A DNA stretch of 64,000 nucleotides from Streptomyces sp. Ru62 (GTDB taxonomy: Bacteria; Actinomycetota; Actinomycetes; Streptomycetales; Streptomycetaceae): positions 1 through 64,000 of the forward strand of contig NZ_PQSU01000018.1 of the NCBI RefSeq assembly GCF_002920615.1. Reading direction: 5' to 3'. Below the pieces are notes generated by a model, which did no database searches, had not been told where the DNA came from, and saw only the letters and a list, made by a program, of their open reading frames with translations. Positions within the stretch are counted from its first letter, which is position 1. Each line of letters begins with the position of its first letter. The position numbers were made by a program, and so were the translations under genes. Positions 1-8,675 of this stretch are shown here, in pieces.

Positions 1-654
1 TGCCTCGCCTTCTTCGACCGTCGCCACGGCCTCGCCCTGAGCGACCCCGTGGACGGGAAGTTCCGCGTCCTGTCCACCGCCGACGGCGGGCGTTCCTGGC
101 GCGTGCTGCCCGCGGACGGCATGCCGCCCGCCCTGGACGGCGAGGCGGGATTCGCCGCGAGCGGCCAGTGCCTCGTCACCGCCGGCCCGAAGGACGTCTG
201 GCTGGCCACCGGCGGCGGCGCCCACGCGCGCGTGCTGCACTCCGCCGACCGCGGGCTCACCTGGACGGCCGCCGACACGCCGGTCCCCGCGGGCGATCCG
301 GCCAAGGGAGTCTTCGCGCTGGCCTTCCGCGACCGCACGCACGGCATCGCGGTCGGCGGCGACTACCGCCCCGACCAGCCCTCCCCTCAGGCCGCCGCGG
401 TCACCGCAGACGGCGGCCGCACCTGGCGCCCCGCCACCACCCCACCGCCCGCGTACCGCTCCGGCGCCGCCTGGCTCCCGCACAGCCGCACCGCCGCACT
501 GGCCGTCGGTCCGACCGGCACCGACCTGACCACCGACGCCGGCCGCAGCTGGCGGACCATCGACACCGGCTCGTACGACACCGTCGCCTGCACCCCCGAC
601 CTGAGCTGCTGGGCGGCGGGCGAGCAGGGACGCGTGGCACGGCTCGAACGGTGA
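1..654 (+). CDS. Ycf48/BNR-like beta-propeller repeat protein, 5' truncated by window edge
   Basis: The frame is open from base 1, so the true start lies upstream and 217 residues are visible. Four Asp-box (BNR) motifs of the type S/T-x-D-x-G-x-T/S-W are seen: TADGGRSW, SADRGLTW, TADGGRTW and TDAGRSW, spaced about 45-55 residues apart. This is the pattern of Ycf48-like and sialidase-like beta-propellers. Such proteins in actinobacteria are often called oxidoreductases without enzymatic proof. No catalytic residues can be named, and any signal peptide would be outside the window. The family call is reasonable, the role unknown. Confidence 0.7.
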   Translation, partial: CLAFFDRRHGLALSDPVDGKFRVLSTADGGRSWRVLPADGMPPALDGEAGFAASGQCLVTAGPKDVWLATGGGAHARVLHSADRGLTWTAADTPVPAGDPAKGVFALAFRDRTHGIAVGGDYRPDQPSPQAAAVTADGGRTWRPATTPPPAYRSGAAWLPHSRTAALAVGPTGTDLTTDAGRSWRTIDTGSYDTVACTPDLSCWAAGEQGRVARLER

Positions 655-729
655 GGCACGGCCGGACCGGTGAGGTAAGCGCCGCCGAACACGGGTACTC
701 GTTCCCCGCCGCAAAGGAAGGGAGCGATC

Positions 730-1068
730 ATGCCAGCCGGTTCCAGCCCCAAGCGTGAGCGTCAGTACGAGCACATCAAGAAGAGCGCGCAGGACCGGGG
801 CGAGAGCACCGGGCGCGCCAAGGAGATCGCCGCGCGGACGGTGAACAAGGAACGCGCCCGCTCCGGCGAGTCCAAGACCGCCAGCCGCAGCTCGACGCAG
901 GACATGTCGTCGAGCAAGCGTGGCGGTCAGCGGTCGGGCAACCGGGTCGGCTCGCACGGCCCGACCCGCGACCAGCTGTACAACGAGGCGAGGCAGCGCG
1001 GCATCGAAGGCCGTTCGCACATGAACAAGGAAGAACTGCAGCGCGCGCTGGACGCCAAGAAGGGCTGA
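730..1068 (+). CDS. Plasmid-stabilization-like protein with C-terminal Rho-N-like segment
   Basis: A 112-residue, very polar and basic protein with an excellent ribosome site (GGAAGGGAG) just before the ATG. The N-terminal two thirds is rich in Lys, Arg, Ser and Gln, with repeated SSTQDMSSSKR-like stretches. It is probably disordered and able to bind nucleic acid. The last 35 or so residues (DQLYNEARQRGIEGRSHMNK and onward) resemble the helix-turn-helix of the Rho N-terminal/SAP-like fold. Streptomyces annotations call this family plasmid stabilization protein, a name without functional proof. It appears to be a single-gene unit. Confidence 0.65.
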   Translation: MPAGSSPKRERQYEHIKKSAQDRGESTGRAKEIAARTVNKERARSGESKTASRSSTQDMSSSKRGGQRSGNRVGSHGPTRDQLYNEARQRGIEGRSHMNKEELQRALDAKKG

Positions 1069-1111
1069 CGGCCCGCCAGGCCCGGCGCCCGAGGAGGTCG
1101 ACAGACTGACG

Positions 1112-1408
1112 TCAGCCGAGCGTCTGCCGGTGGCGCGCCAGCTCCGGGGCCGTCTTCGTGGCGATGAACTCCGTGACGCGGTAGGCGCACACACCGGCGA
1201 CGGTGAACGGGTCGCCCGCGACGATCTCGTCGATGCGGGCGCGGTCCCCCGCGACGGCCAGGATCACTCCGCCGTCGCGGGGGTTCTTGCGTCCGGAGGC
1301 GAGGAAGAGGCCCTTCTCGTACTGCTCCTCCAGCCAGGCCACATGGTCCGGCAGAACGGCGTCCACGGCATCGAGCGGCGCGGTGTAGGTCAGCTCCAGG
1401 ACGAACAT
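1112..1408 (-). CDS. YciI family protein
   Basis: A 98-residue protein of the YciI/YCII (DGPF-related) ferredoxin-like fold. The conserved His-Asp pair is visible: His in the LPDHVAWLEEQ segment near residue 19 and Asp in NPRDGGVILA near residue 41, followed by the DPFTVAGV motif. I chose the ATG giving MFVLELTYTAP because the family starts with this strand. The frame stays open 18 codons further upstream, but that part is Arg/Gly/Pro-rich. YciI proteins have a putative active-site His-Asp dyad, and most have no known substrate. The gene is divergent from the endonuclease V gene with 59 bases between them. Confidence 0.75.
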   Translation of the reverse strand: MFVLELTYTAPLDAVDAVLPDHVAWLEEQYEKGLFLASGRKNPRDGGVILAVAGDRARIDEIVAGDPFTVAGVCAYRVTEFIATKTAPELARHRQTLG

Positions 1409-1467
1409 GATCGCGAGCCTACCCCGCCCGCCCGGCGGGCCGCGGCGGGAGCGTACAGTCACCCGGC

Positions 1468-2226
1468 ATGACGATCGTCGGCGTACCCGCGGGCTGGCCC
1501 GCGACCGAGGACGAGGCCCGCGCCGTGCAGGACGAGCTGCGCGGGCGGGTGGTGCTGGACGAGCCCGGACCGCCGCCGGGAACGGGCCTGGTCACGGGGG
1601 TGGACGTCGCCTACGACGACGGCCTGGACCTGGTCGCGGCGGCGGCCGTCGTGCTGGACGCCGCCACCCTGGACGTCGTGGCGGAGGCGACGGCCGTCGG
1701 CCGGGTCTCCTTCCCGTACGTGCCCGGCCTCCTCGCCTTCCGGGAGCTCCCCACCGTCCGCGCCGCCCTGGACCGGCTGCCGTGCGCGCCCGGTCTGGTG
1801 GTGTGCGACGGCTACGGCCTGGCCCACCCCCGCCGCTTCGGCCTGGCGAGCCACCTGGGCGTGCTCACGGACCTGCCGACGGCCGGGGTCGCCAAGAACC
1901 CCTTCACCTTCGCGTACGACGACCCGGAGCCGGCCCGGGGCGGTTGGGCACCGCTGCTTGCCGGGACCGAGGAGGTCGGGCGCGCGCTGCGTACCCGGGA
2001 CGGCGTCAAGCCGGTGTTCGTCTCGGTCGGCCACCGGGTGAGCCTCGACAACGTCGTGGCGCACACCCTGGCACTGACCCCCCGGTACCGGCTGCCGGAG
2101 ACCACCCGCCGGGCCGACGCCCTGTGCCGGCGCGCGCTGCGCGAGGCGGCGCGGAGCCTGGCCGGCGGCCCGGATCAGGACTCGACGACGCGCCAGGCGC
2201 CGACCTCCCGGTACTCCGAGTCGTAG
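1468..2226 (+). CDS. nfi: Endonuclease V (deoxyinosine 3' endonuclease)
   Basis: A 252-residue protein that cleaves DNA one base 3' of deoxyinosine and so starts repair of deaminated adenine. The family core is intact: GVDVAYDDG with metal ligand D46, FPYVPGLLAFRELP with E93, and VVCDGYGLAHPRRFG with D114, followed by HLGVLTDLPTAGVAK. The spacing matches the three acidic metal ligands known in bacterial endonuclease V. The last 25 or so residues exceed the usual family length and overlap the convergent small gene by 52 bases. The ribosome site is weak. Confidence 0.88.
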   Translation: MTIVGVPAGWPATEDEARAVQDELRGRVVLDEPGPPPGTGLVTGVDVAYDDGLDLVAAAAVVLDAATLDVVAEATAVGRVSFPYVPGLLAFRELPTVRAALDRLPCAPGLVVCDGYGLAHPRRFGLASHLGVLTDLPTAGVAKNPFTFAYDDPEPARGGWAPLLAGTEEVGRALRTRDGVKPVFVSVGHRVSLDNVVAHTLALTPRYRLPETTRRADALCRRALREAARSLAGGPDQDSTTRQAPTSRYSES

Positions 2227-2363
2227 ACGGCCGAACCGTCGCCCGGTTCGAGGGCGTAGTGGCGCAGATTGCCGCCCCAGTACCGCAGGATGCGCTCCAG
2301 CTCACCCACCCGGTCCCGCGCCACGGCACCGTCGTCCACGGTCACTTCGAGCACGAACTTCAC
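2175..2363 (-). CDS. Small conserved hypothetical protein (62 aa)
   Basis: A 62-residue protein beginning VKFVLEVTVDDG and ending GAWRVVES. The GTG start is set by a perfect AGGAGG at 2374-2379 ten bases upstream. The frame is open further upstream, but that part is low-complexity Gly/Pro/Arg. Composition (beta strand, acidic helix VGELERILRYW, then strand) suggests a compact alpha/beta fold. I do not recognise a family. Its 3' end overlaps the end of nfi by 52 bases in convergent orientation, so one of the two tails may be shorter in related strains. Confidence 0.6.
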   Translation of the reverse strand: MKFVLEVTVDDGAVARDRVGELERILRYWGGNLRHYALEPGDGSAVYDSEYREVGAWRVVES

Positions 2364-2458
2364 GACTGTTCCGCCTCCTTGAACCCTGTCCGGCACAAGT
2401 CTCCATCGTCGCGCAGCGGCAGCCGGCCCCGCGGGGGGACCCATGGCCGCGGCGGGCC

Positions 2459-3637
2459 CTAGCGTTCCGCCGCCACCCGGAAGGTGATTCCCGCCGCGCG
2501 CAGCCGCTCGACGAGGGCGTCGCCCATCGCCTGGGCCGTGGTGACCTGGCCGGCCGTGGGCGGCAGATCGTCGAACGCCAGGCACAGGGCCGCCTCGGCG
2601 AACATCTTCGCCGTCTCGTCGTATCCGGGGTCGCCGCCCGCGACCTCGGTGAACACGCGCCGGCCGCCGCCCTCGCCGACGAACCGCACCGAGAACCAGC
2701 TCTTCGCCCGCTTCTCCGCGCTCGGTCCGTCACCCGGCTTGAGCCGGTCCGACAGCCAGCGCCGGGCGGGCGGCAGCTGGGCGGCGGCCGCCACCGCGCC
2801 GGCGGCAGCGACCCCGCCGAGGGCGACCGGCAGGCGCCGCACGGCCGCGTAGTGCCGGTAGCGGAAGTCCGGGCCGTACCGCTCCAGCGCCCGCGCCGAA
2901 CGGCGCACGATCTGCGGGTCGATGGTGGGCAGGGGCAGCGCCCACGCGCCGACCTCCGCCGCGTACCTCGGCGTGCCCGCCGGCGTCGTCACCCGGCGGC
3001 CCGGCAGCCGCGGTTCGTGCCGGGCCCGCTCGCGCGCGGCGGCCAGCATCCGCCGTCCACGGGCCATCTGGTTCAGCGCGGAGGCGAGGGTGCCGCCGGA
3101 GAAGGCCGCGTCGGCGGTCACATAGCCGTCCACGGTCAGCGGCACGCCCTCGGGGAGCTGCCGGACCGTGAAGTAGGCGCCCAGGTCGTGCGGCACCGAG
3201 TCGAAACCGCAGGCGTGCACCAGGCGCGCGCCCGTCTCCCGCGCGCGTGCGTCGTGCCGGACGTACATCAGGTCCACGAACTCGGGCTCGCCGGTGAGGT
3301 CCAGGTAGTCGGTGCCGCTGTCGGCGCAGGCGGCGACGAGTTCCTCGCCGTGCAGGACGTACGGCCCCACGGTCGTGGCGACCACGCGCGCGTGCCCGGC
3401 GAGGGCGCGCAGGGTGGCCGGTTCGGCCACGTCGGCCCGCAGTACACCGACGTCCGCGCCGCCGGGCAGGTCCGCGCGCAGCCGCTCCAGCCGTCCCTCG
3501 TCGCGGCCGGCGACCGCCCAGCGCAGGTCCCGCGGCGCGTGTGCGGCGAGATAGTGGGCCGTGAGCGCGCCGACGAAGCCCGTGGCTCCGAAGAGCACGA
3601 GGTCGTACGGCCGGTCCGTCCTGCTCATCCTGCTCAT
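2459..3637 (-). CDS. Saccharopine dehydrogenase-like NAD(P)-binding protein (trans-acting enoyl reductase type)
   Basis: A 392-residue protein. The N-terminal Rossmann motif YDLVLFGATGFVGALTA is followed by AGRDEGRLERLRADLP and the VVATTVGPYVLHGEELV segment typical of the saccharopine dehydrogenase-like/trans-acting enoyl reductase family. In mycobacteria members of this family act with polyketide synthases, but no polyketide synthase is nearby, so the substrate is unknown. A hydrophobic Ala-rich segment near residue 290 resembles the membrane-anchoring stretch of the eukaryotic homologue. I chose the start MSRMSRTDRP because AAGGGG lies just upstream; a second ATG nine bases downstream is possible. 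It is divergent from the fatty-acid operon. Confidence 0.8.
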   Translation of the reverse strand: MSRMSRTDRPYDLVLFGATGFVGALTAHYLAAHAPRDLRWAVAGRDEGRLERLRADLPGGADVGVLRADVAEPATLRALAGHARVVATTVGPYVLHGEELVAACADSGTDYLDLTGEPEFVDLMYVRHDARARETGARLVHACGFDSVPHDLGAYFTVRQLPEGVPLTVDGYVTADAAFSGGTLASALNQMARGRRMLAAARERARHEPRLPGRRVTTPAGTPRYAAEVGAWALPLPTIDPQIVRRSARALERYGPDFRYRHYAAVRRLPVALGGVAAAGAVAAAAQLPPARRWLSDRLKPGDGPSAEKRAKSWFSVRFVGEGGGRRVFTEVAGGDPGYDETAKMFAEAALCLAFDDLPPTAGQVTTAQAMGDALVERLRAAGITFRVAAER

Positions 3638-3910
3638 GACACCCCTTGGTCCGTGCGGCCCGCCGCGCAGCCCGCGCCGCTGTCGGTGGCCGAGGCTAGC
3701 GTGAGGAGTGCGGAGCCCGACGAGCAGCCCGGAGGCAGCGGTGGCCGTAGCCAGGAATGCCGTGAAGAAGCGGGAGAAACCGCCCCCGGTACGGGCGCGG
3801 GGGCCGGGCGCGCGCACCACCTGACGGTCCCCGGCGCCCGTCGCCGAGGAGGACCCGGCGGAGCGCCGGTCACTCTCCCGGGTGATCGTCGGCTTGTCGG
3901 GCACTTGGCT

Positions 3911-3918
3911 AAGCGCTT
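3911..3918. promoter_or_regulatory. Palindrome AAGCGCTT upstream of the fatty-acid operon promoter
   Basis: An 8-base perfect palindrome in the context GGCTAAGCGCTTGCTC, about 14 bases upstream of the proposed -35 element. A second short palindrome, TGTGTCACACA, lies at 3979-3989 between promoter and start codon. Both sit where operators for TetR- or GntR-type acyl-CoA-responsive regulators are usual, but the binding protein is not identified. Confidence 0.35.
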
Positions 3919-3931
3919 GCTCGTTCAGGTC

Positions 3932-3960
3932 TTGTGTCCGGTGGAACGCGTTCTTAGCAT
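3932..3960 (+). promoter_or_regulatory. Putative promoter of the racemase-thiolase-fadB operon
   Basis: TTGTGT at 3932-3937 and TAGCAT at 3955-3960 are separated by 17 bases. Both fit the relaxed Streptomyces housekeeping promoter pattern. The distance to the ATG at 4008 leaves a leader of about 40 bases. Confidence 0.4.
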
Positions 3961-4007
3961 CACCGGTGTTACATCAGTTGTGTCACACACGCCTGGGGGC
4001 TGGACGG

Positions 4008-5183
4008 ATGACAACGGCAGGGACGCCGAAGCCGGGCGACGGCCCGCTCTCCGGCGTGCGCGTGGTCGAGCTGGCCGGCATCGGCCCGGGCCCGTTCGCC
4101 GCCATGCTCCTGGCCGACCTGGGTGCCGACGTGGTCCGGGTGGACCGCCCGGGCGGGCCGGGCCTCGCGATCGACCCGGCGTTCGACGTCACCAACCGCA
4201 ACAAGCGCTCGATCGTGGTCGACCTGAAGGCACCGGACGGCCCCGCGCGCGTCCTGGACCTCGCCGAGCGGGCCGACATCCTCATCGAGGGCTATCGCCC
4301 CGGCGTCGCCGAGCGGCTCGGCATCGGCCCGGAGGACTGCCACGCCCGCAACCCCCGCCTGGTGTACGGCCGCATGACCGGGTGGGGCCAGGACGGCCCG
4401 CTCGCCCAGCGCGCCGGCCACGACATCGCCTACATCGCGCTCACCGGCACCCTCGGCATGATCGGCCGCCCCGACGAACCCCCGGCCGTGCCCGCCAACC
4501 TCCTCGGGGACTACGCGGGCGGCTCGCTCTACCTGGTCGTCGGTGTCCTCGCCGCCCTGCACCACGCGCGCGCGACCGGCACCGGCCAGGTGGTCGACGC
4601 GGCCATCGTGGACGGCACGGCCCATCTGTCCGCGATGATCCACGGCATGCTCGCCGCCGGCGGCTGGCAGGACCGCCGCGCCGCCAACCTCCTGGACGGC
4701 GGCTGCCCGTACTACGGCACCTACGAGACCGCCGACGGCGGCTACATGGCGGTGGGCGCCCTGGAGGGCAAGTTCTACGCCGAGTTCCTGCGCCTGCTCG
4801 GCCTCGTCGACCTCGCCCCGGCCCGCACGGACTGGACCCGCTGGGAAGAGCTGCGCGAACGGATCGCCGCCGCCTTCAAGTCCCGCACCCGGGCGGAGTG
4901 GACGGCCGTCTTCGCGGACTCCGACGCCTGTGTGGCGCCCGTGCTGAGCCTGCGTGAGGCCCCGGCCCACCCGCACCTGGCCGCGCGCGGCACCTTCACC
5001 GACCACGGCGGCATCACCCAGCCGGCCCCCGCCCCCCGTTTCTCCGCGACCCCCACCGCCGTCCGCACCGGCCCCGCCCGGCCCGGCGCGGACACCGCCG
5101 CGGTCGCCCGGGACTGGGGCGTACCGGCACCCCCGACCGACGACCCCGACGACCCCGACTTCCTGGTCACGAACGGCGGCTGA
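4008..5183 (+). CDS. CaiB/BaiF CoA-transferase family, alpha-methylacyl-CoA racemase type
   Basis: A 391-residue protein. Known family members interconvert (R)- and (S)-2-methylacyl-CoA so branched fatty acids and sterol side chains can enter beta-oxidation. Visible motifs: GIGPGPFAAMLLADLGADVV, then NRNKRSIVVDLK, then GWGQDGPLAQRAGHDIAY with the catalytic His, ANLLGDYAGGS with the catalytic Asp, and VGALEGKFYAEF with the conserved Glu. These match the His/Asp pair of the mycobacterial racemase. I chose ATG 4008 because it lies after the promoter and has a GGGGGCTGG-like ribosome site. It is the first gene of a three-gene operon with thiolase and FadB, which fits branched fatty acid degradation. 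Confidence 0.85.
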   Translation: MTTAGTPKPGDGPLSGVRVVELAGIGPGPFAAMLLADLGADVVRVDRPGGPGLAIDPAFDVTNRNKRSIVVDLKAPDGPARVLDLAERADILIEGYRPGVAERLGIGPEDCHARNPRLVYGRMTGWGQDGPLAQRAGHDIAYIALTGTLGMIGRPDEPPAVPANLLGDYAGGSLYLVVGVLAALHHARATGTGQVVDAAIVDGTAHLSAMIHGMLAAGGWQDRRAANLLDGGCPYYGTYETADGGYMAVGALEGKFYAEFLRLLGLVDLAPARTDWTRWEELRERIAAAFKSRTRAEWTAVFADSDACVAPVLSLREAPAHPHLAARGTFTDHGGITQPAPAPRFSATPTAVRTGPARPGADTAAVARDWGVPAPPTDDPDDPDFLVTNGG

Positions 5184-5226
5184 CCCCGCCCACCCCGCTC
5201 GGCCCACCCTCCCGAAAGGCACCCCA

Positions 5227-6441
5227 GTGAGCACCGAAGCGTACGTGTACGACGCGATCCGCACCCCGCGCGGCCGCGGCAAGGCGAACGGCGCCCTGCA
5301 CGGCACGAAGCCCATCGACCTGGTCGTCGGCCTCATCCACGAGATCCGCGCCCGCTTCCCCGGCCTCGACCCGGCCGCGATCGACGACATCGTGCTGGGC
5401 GTGGTCGGCCCCGTCGGCGACCAGGGCTCGGACATCGCCCGGATCGCCGCCCTCGCCGCCGGACTGCCCGACACGGTCGCGGGTGTCCAGGAGAACCGCT
5501 TCTGTGCCTCCGGTCTGGAGGCCGTCAACCTGGCCGCCGCGAAGGTCCGCGCGGGCTGGGAGGACCTGGTCCTCGCCGGTGGTGTCGAGTCCATGTCCCG
5601 GGTCCCGATGGCCTCGGACGGCGGCGCCTGGTTCAACGACCCGATGACCAACCTCGCCGTCAACTTCGTGCCGCAGGGCATCGGCGCCGACCTCATCGCG
5701 ACCATCGAGGGCTTCTCCCGCCGGGACGTCGACGAGTACGCGGCCCTGTCCCAGGAGCGCGCCGCCACCGCCTGGAAGGAGGGCCGCTTCGAGAAGTCCG
5801 TGGTCCCCGTCAAGGACCGCAACGGCCTGGTCGTCCTCGACCACGACGAGCACATGCGACCCGGCACCACCGCCGACTCCCTCGCCAAGCTGAAGCCGTC
5901 CTTCGCGGACATCGGCGACCTGGGCGGCTTCGACGCCGTGGCCCTGCAGAAGTACCACTGGGTGGAGAAGATCGACCACGTCCACCACGCCGGCAACTCC
6001 TCCGGCATCGTGGACGGCGCCTCGCTGGTCGCGATCGGCTCCCAGGAGGTCGGCGAGCGCCACGGCCTCACCCCCCGCGCGCGGATCGTCGCCGCGGCCG
6101 TCTCCGGCTCCGAGCCGACCATCATGCTCACCGGCCCCGCCCCCGCCACCCGCAAGGCCCTGGCGAAGGCGGGCCTCACCATCGACGACATCGACCTGGT
6201 CGAGATCAACGAGGCGTTCGCCGCGGTCGTGCTGCGCTTCGTGAAGGACATGGGCCTGTCCCTGGACAAGGTCAACGTCAACGGCGGAGCCATCGCCCTC
6301 GGCCACCCGCTCGGCGCCACCGGCGCCATGATCCTCGGCTCGCTCATCGACGAACTGGAGCGCCAGGACAAGCGCTACGGCCTCGCCACGCTGTGCGTCG
6401 GCGGCGGCATGGGCATCGCCACCATCGTCGAACGCCTCTGA
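5227..6441 (+). CDS. Acetyl-CoA C-acyltransferase (thiolase, FadA type)
   Basis: A 404-residue thiolase starting at GTG, 43 bases after the racemase gene. The nucleophilic Cys sits in QENRFCASGLEAVN near residue 95, the active-site His in GGAIALGHPLGATGA, and the second Cys in TLCVGGGMG near the C-terminus. It cleaves 3-ketoacyl-CoA to acetyl-CoA and a shortened acyl-CoA. Followed after 50 bases by the FadB-like gene, it very likely forms the two-component beta-oxidation complex with it. A GAAAGG ribosome site lies 5-6 bases before the GTG. Confidence 0.9.
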   Translation: MSTEAYVYDAIRTPRGRGKANGALHGTKPIDLVVGLIHEIRARFPGLDPAAIDDIVLGVVGPVGDQGSDIARIAALAAGLPDTVAGVQENRFCASGLEAVNLAAAKVRAGWEDLVLAGGVESMSRVPMASDGGAWFNDPMTNLAVNFVPQGIGADLIATIEGFSRRDVDEYAALSQERAATAWKEGRFEKSVVPVKDRNGLVVLDHDEHMRPGTTADSLAKLKPSFADIGDLGGFDAVALQKYHWVEKIDHVHHAGNSSGIVDGASLVAIGSQEVGERHGLTPRARIVAAAVSGSEPTIMLTGPAPATRKALAKAGLTIDDIDLVEINEAFAAVVLRFVKDMGLSLDKVNVNGGAIALGHPLGATGAMILGSLIDELERQDKRYGLATLCVGGGMGIATIVERL

Positions 6442-6491
6442 ACTCCCCGCGGAACCAAAGCGCCCCGAAGACTTCTACGGAGACGACTGTC

Positions 6492-8669
6492 ATGACCGAG
6501 AGCACCACCATCCGCTGGGAGCAGGACGACACCGGTGTCGTCACCCTCGTCCTGGACGACCCCAACCAGTCCGCGAACACCATGAACCAGGCGTTCCGCG
6601 ACTCCCTCGCCGTGATCACCGACCGGCTGGAGGCGGAGCGGGAGAACATCCGCGGCATCATCTTCACCTCCGCGAAGAAGACCTTCTTCGCCGGCGGCGA
6701 CCTGCGCGACCTGATCCGCGTCACGCCCGAGACCGCACAGGAGCTGTTCGACGGCGGCCTCGCCATCAAGCGGAACCTGCGCCGCATCGAGACCCTCGGC
6801 AAGCCGGTCGTCGCCGCCGTCAACGGCGCGGCCCTCGGCGGCGGCTTCGAGCTGGCCCTCGCCTGCCACCACCGGGTCGCCCTGGACACCCCCGGCACCA
6901 GGATGGGCTGTCCCGAGGTCACCCTCGGCCTGCTCCCCGGCGGCGGCGGAGTCGTGCGCACCGTGCGGCTGCTAGGCATCGCGGACGCCCTGCTGAAGGT
7001 GCTCCTCCAGGGACAGCAGTACAACGCGCGGCGCGCCCAGGAGAACGGCCTCGTCCACGAGGTCGCCGCCACCCCCGAGGAACTGCTCGCCAAGGCCCGG
7101 GCCTTCATCGACGCGAACCCCGAGTCCCAGCAGCCCTGGGACAAGCCGGGCTACCGGATCCCCGGCGGCACCCCGGCCAACCCGAAGTTCGCCGCCAACC
7201 TGCCCGCCTTCCCGGCCAACCTGCGCAAGCAGACGAACGGCGCCCCCTACCCGGCGCCGCGCAACATCCTCGCCGCCGCCGTCGAGGGCTCCCAGGTCGA
7301 CTTCGAGACCGCCCAGGTCATCGAGGCCCGATACTTCGTGGAACTGGCCGCCGGGCAGACCTCGAAGAACATGATCCAGGCGTTCTTCTTCGACCTTCAG
7401 GCGGTCAACTCCGGCGCCAACCGTCCGCAGGGCGTCGAACCCCGCCAGGTCCGCAAGGTGGCCGTCCTCGGCGCCGGCATGATGGGCGCCGGCATCGCCT
7501 ACGCGTGCGCCCGCGCGGGCATCGACGTCGTCCTCAAGGACGTCTCCCTGGAAGCGGCCGTCAAGGGCAAGGGCTACTCCGAGAAGCTGTGCGCCAAGGC
7601 CGTCTCCAAGGGCCGTACCAGCCAGGAGAAGGCGGACGCGCTGCTCGCCCGGATCACCCCCACCGCCGAGGTGGCCGACCTCGCGGGCTGTGACGCGGTC
7701 ATCGAGGCCGTCTTCGAGGACACCGCCCTCAAGCACAAGGTGTTCCAGGAGATCGAGGCCGTCGTCGCCCCCGACGCGCTGCTGTGCTCCAACACCTCCA
7801 CGCTGCCCATCACCACCCTCGCCGAGGGCGTGCAGCGCCAGACCGACTTCATCGGACTGCACTTCTTCTCGCCGGTCGACAAGATGCCCCTGGTCGAGAT
7901 CATCAAGGGCGAGCGCACCGGTGAGGAGACCCTCGCGCGCGCCTTCGACCTGGTCCGGCAGATCAACAAGACGCCGATCGTCGTCAACGACTCCCGCGGC
8001 TTCTTCACCTCCCGGGTGATCGGCCACTTCATCAACGAGGGCGTCGCCATGGTCGGCGAGGGCGTCGAGCCCGCCTCCGTGGAGCAGGCCGCCGCCCAGG
8101 CCGGCTACCCGGCGAGGGTGCTGTCCCTCATGGACGAGCTGACCCTCACCCTCCCGCGCAAGATCCGGGGCGAGACGAAGCGGGCCGTGGAGGAGGCCGG
8201 CGGCACCTGGACGGCGCACCCGGCGGAGGCGGTCATCGACCGCATGGTCGACGAGTTCGGCCGCACCGGCCGCAGCGGCGGCGCCGGCTTCTACGACTAC
8301 ACCGAGGACGGCAAGCGGGCCGGGCTCTGGCCGGGCCTGCGCGAGCACTTCACCAGGCCCGGGCACGAGATCCCGTTCCGGGACATGCAGGAGCGCATGC
8401 TCTTCGCCGAGGCGCTCGACACCGTACGCCTCCTCGAAGAGGGCGTCCTGACCTCCGTCGCCGACGCCAACATCGGCTCGATCCTCGGCATCGGCTTCCC
8501 CGGCTGGACCGGCGGTGTGCTCCAGTACATCAACGGTTACGAAGGGGGCCTGCCCGGATTCGTGGCCCGCGCGCGCGAGCTGGCCGAACGGTACGGCGAG
8601 CGGTTCGCCCCGCCCGCGCTGCTCGTGACGAAGGCCGAGAACGGGGAGACGTTCACCGACGCCCGCTGA
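6492..8669 (+). CDS. Multifunctional beta-oxidation enzyme: enoyl-CoA hydratase / 3-hydroxyacyl-CoA dehydrogenase (FadB/FadJ type)
   Basis: A 725-residue fusion. Residues 1-200 are a crotonase domain with FFAGGDLRDL, NGAALGGGFELALA (oxyanion hole) and GCPEVTLGLLPGGGG (catalytic Glu). From about residue 322 there is an NAD-binding domain with VAVLGAGMMGAGIAYA, then HFFSPVDKMPLVEII with the catalytic His, and C-terminal 3-hydroxyacyl-CoA dehydrogenase domains with SRGFFTSRV and GRSGGAGFYDY. It hydrates enoyl-CoA and oxidises the resulting 3-hydroxyacyl-CoA, feeding the upstream thiolase. Start ATG 6492 has GGAG about nine bases before it. The gene ends six bases before the stop of the convergent MerR gene. 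Confidence 0.92.
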   Translation: MTESTTIRWEQDDTGVVTLVLDDPNQSANTMNQAFRDSLAVITDRLEAERENIRGIIFTSAKKTFFAGGDLRDLIRVTPETAQELFDGGLAIKRNLRRIETLGKPVVAAVNGAALGGGFELALACHHRVALDTPGTRMGCPEVTLGLLPGGGGVVRTVRLLGIADALLKVLLQGQQYNARRAQENGLVHEVAATPEELLAKARAFIDANPESQQPWDKPGYRIPGGTPANPKFAANLPAFPANLRKQTNGAPYPAPRNILAAAVEGSQVDFETAQVIEARYFVELAAGQTSKNMIQAFFFDLQAVNSGANRPQGVEPRQVRKVAVLGAGMMGAGIAYACARAGIDVVLKDVSLEAAVKGKGYSEKLCAKAVSKGRTSQEKADALLARITPTAEVADLAGCDAVIEAVFEDTALKHKVFQEIEAVVAPDALLCSNTSTLPITTLAEGVQRQTDFIGLHFFSPVDKMPLVEIIKGERTGEETLARAFDLVRQINKTPIVVNDSRGFFTSRVIGHFINEGVAMVGEGVEPASVEQAAAQAGYPARVLSLMDELTLTLPRKIRGETKRAVEEAGGTWTAHPAEAVIDRMVDEFGRTGRSGGAGFYDYTEDGKRAGLWPGLREHFTRPGHEIPFRDMQERMLFAEALDTVRLLEEGVLTSVADANIGSILGIGFPGWTGGVLQYINGYEGGLPGFVARARELAERYGERFAPPALLVTKAENGETFTDAR

Positions 8670-8675
8670 CGCGCC

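Larger units (their letters stand above)
3638..4007. other. 370-base divergent intergenic region
   Basis: No convincing gene is seen. The half next to the fatty-acid operon has lower G+C and carries a promoter-like pair and two palindromes, listed separately. The half next to the reductase gene is ordinary GC-rich sequence. Confidence 0.5.

Noticed and set aside
3969..6371. Long open frame on the minus strand opposite the racemase and thiolase genes
   Set aside because: It is the GC-bias mirror of the real genes: low-complexity, no recognisable domain, while the plus strand shows intact catalytic motifs.
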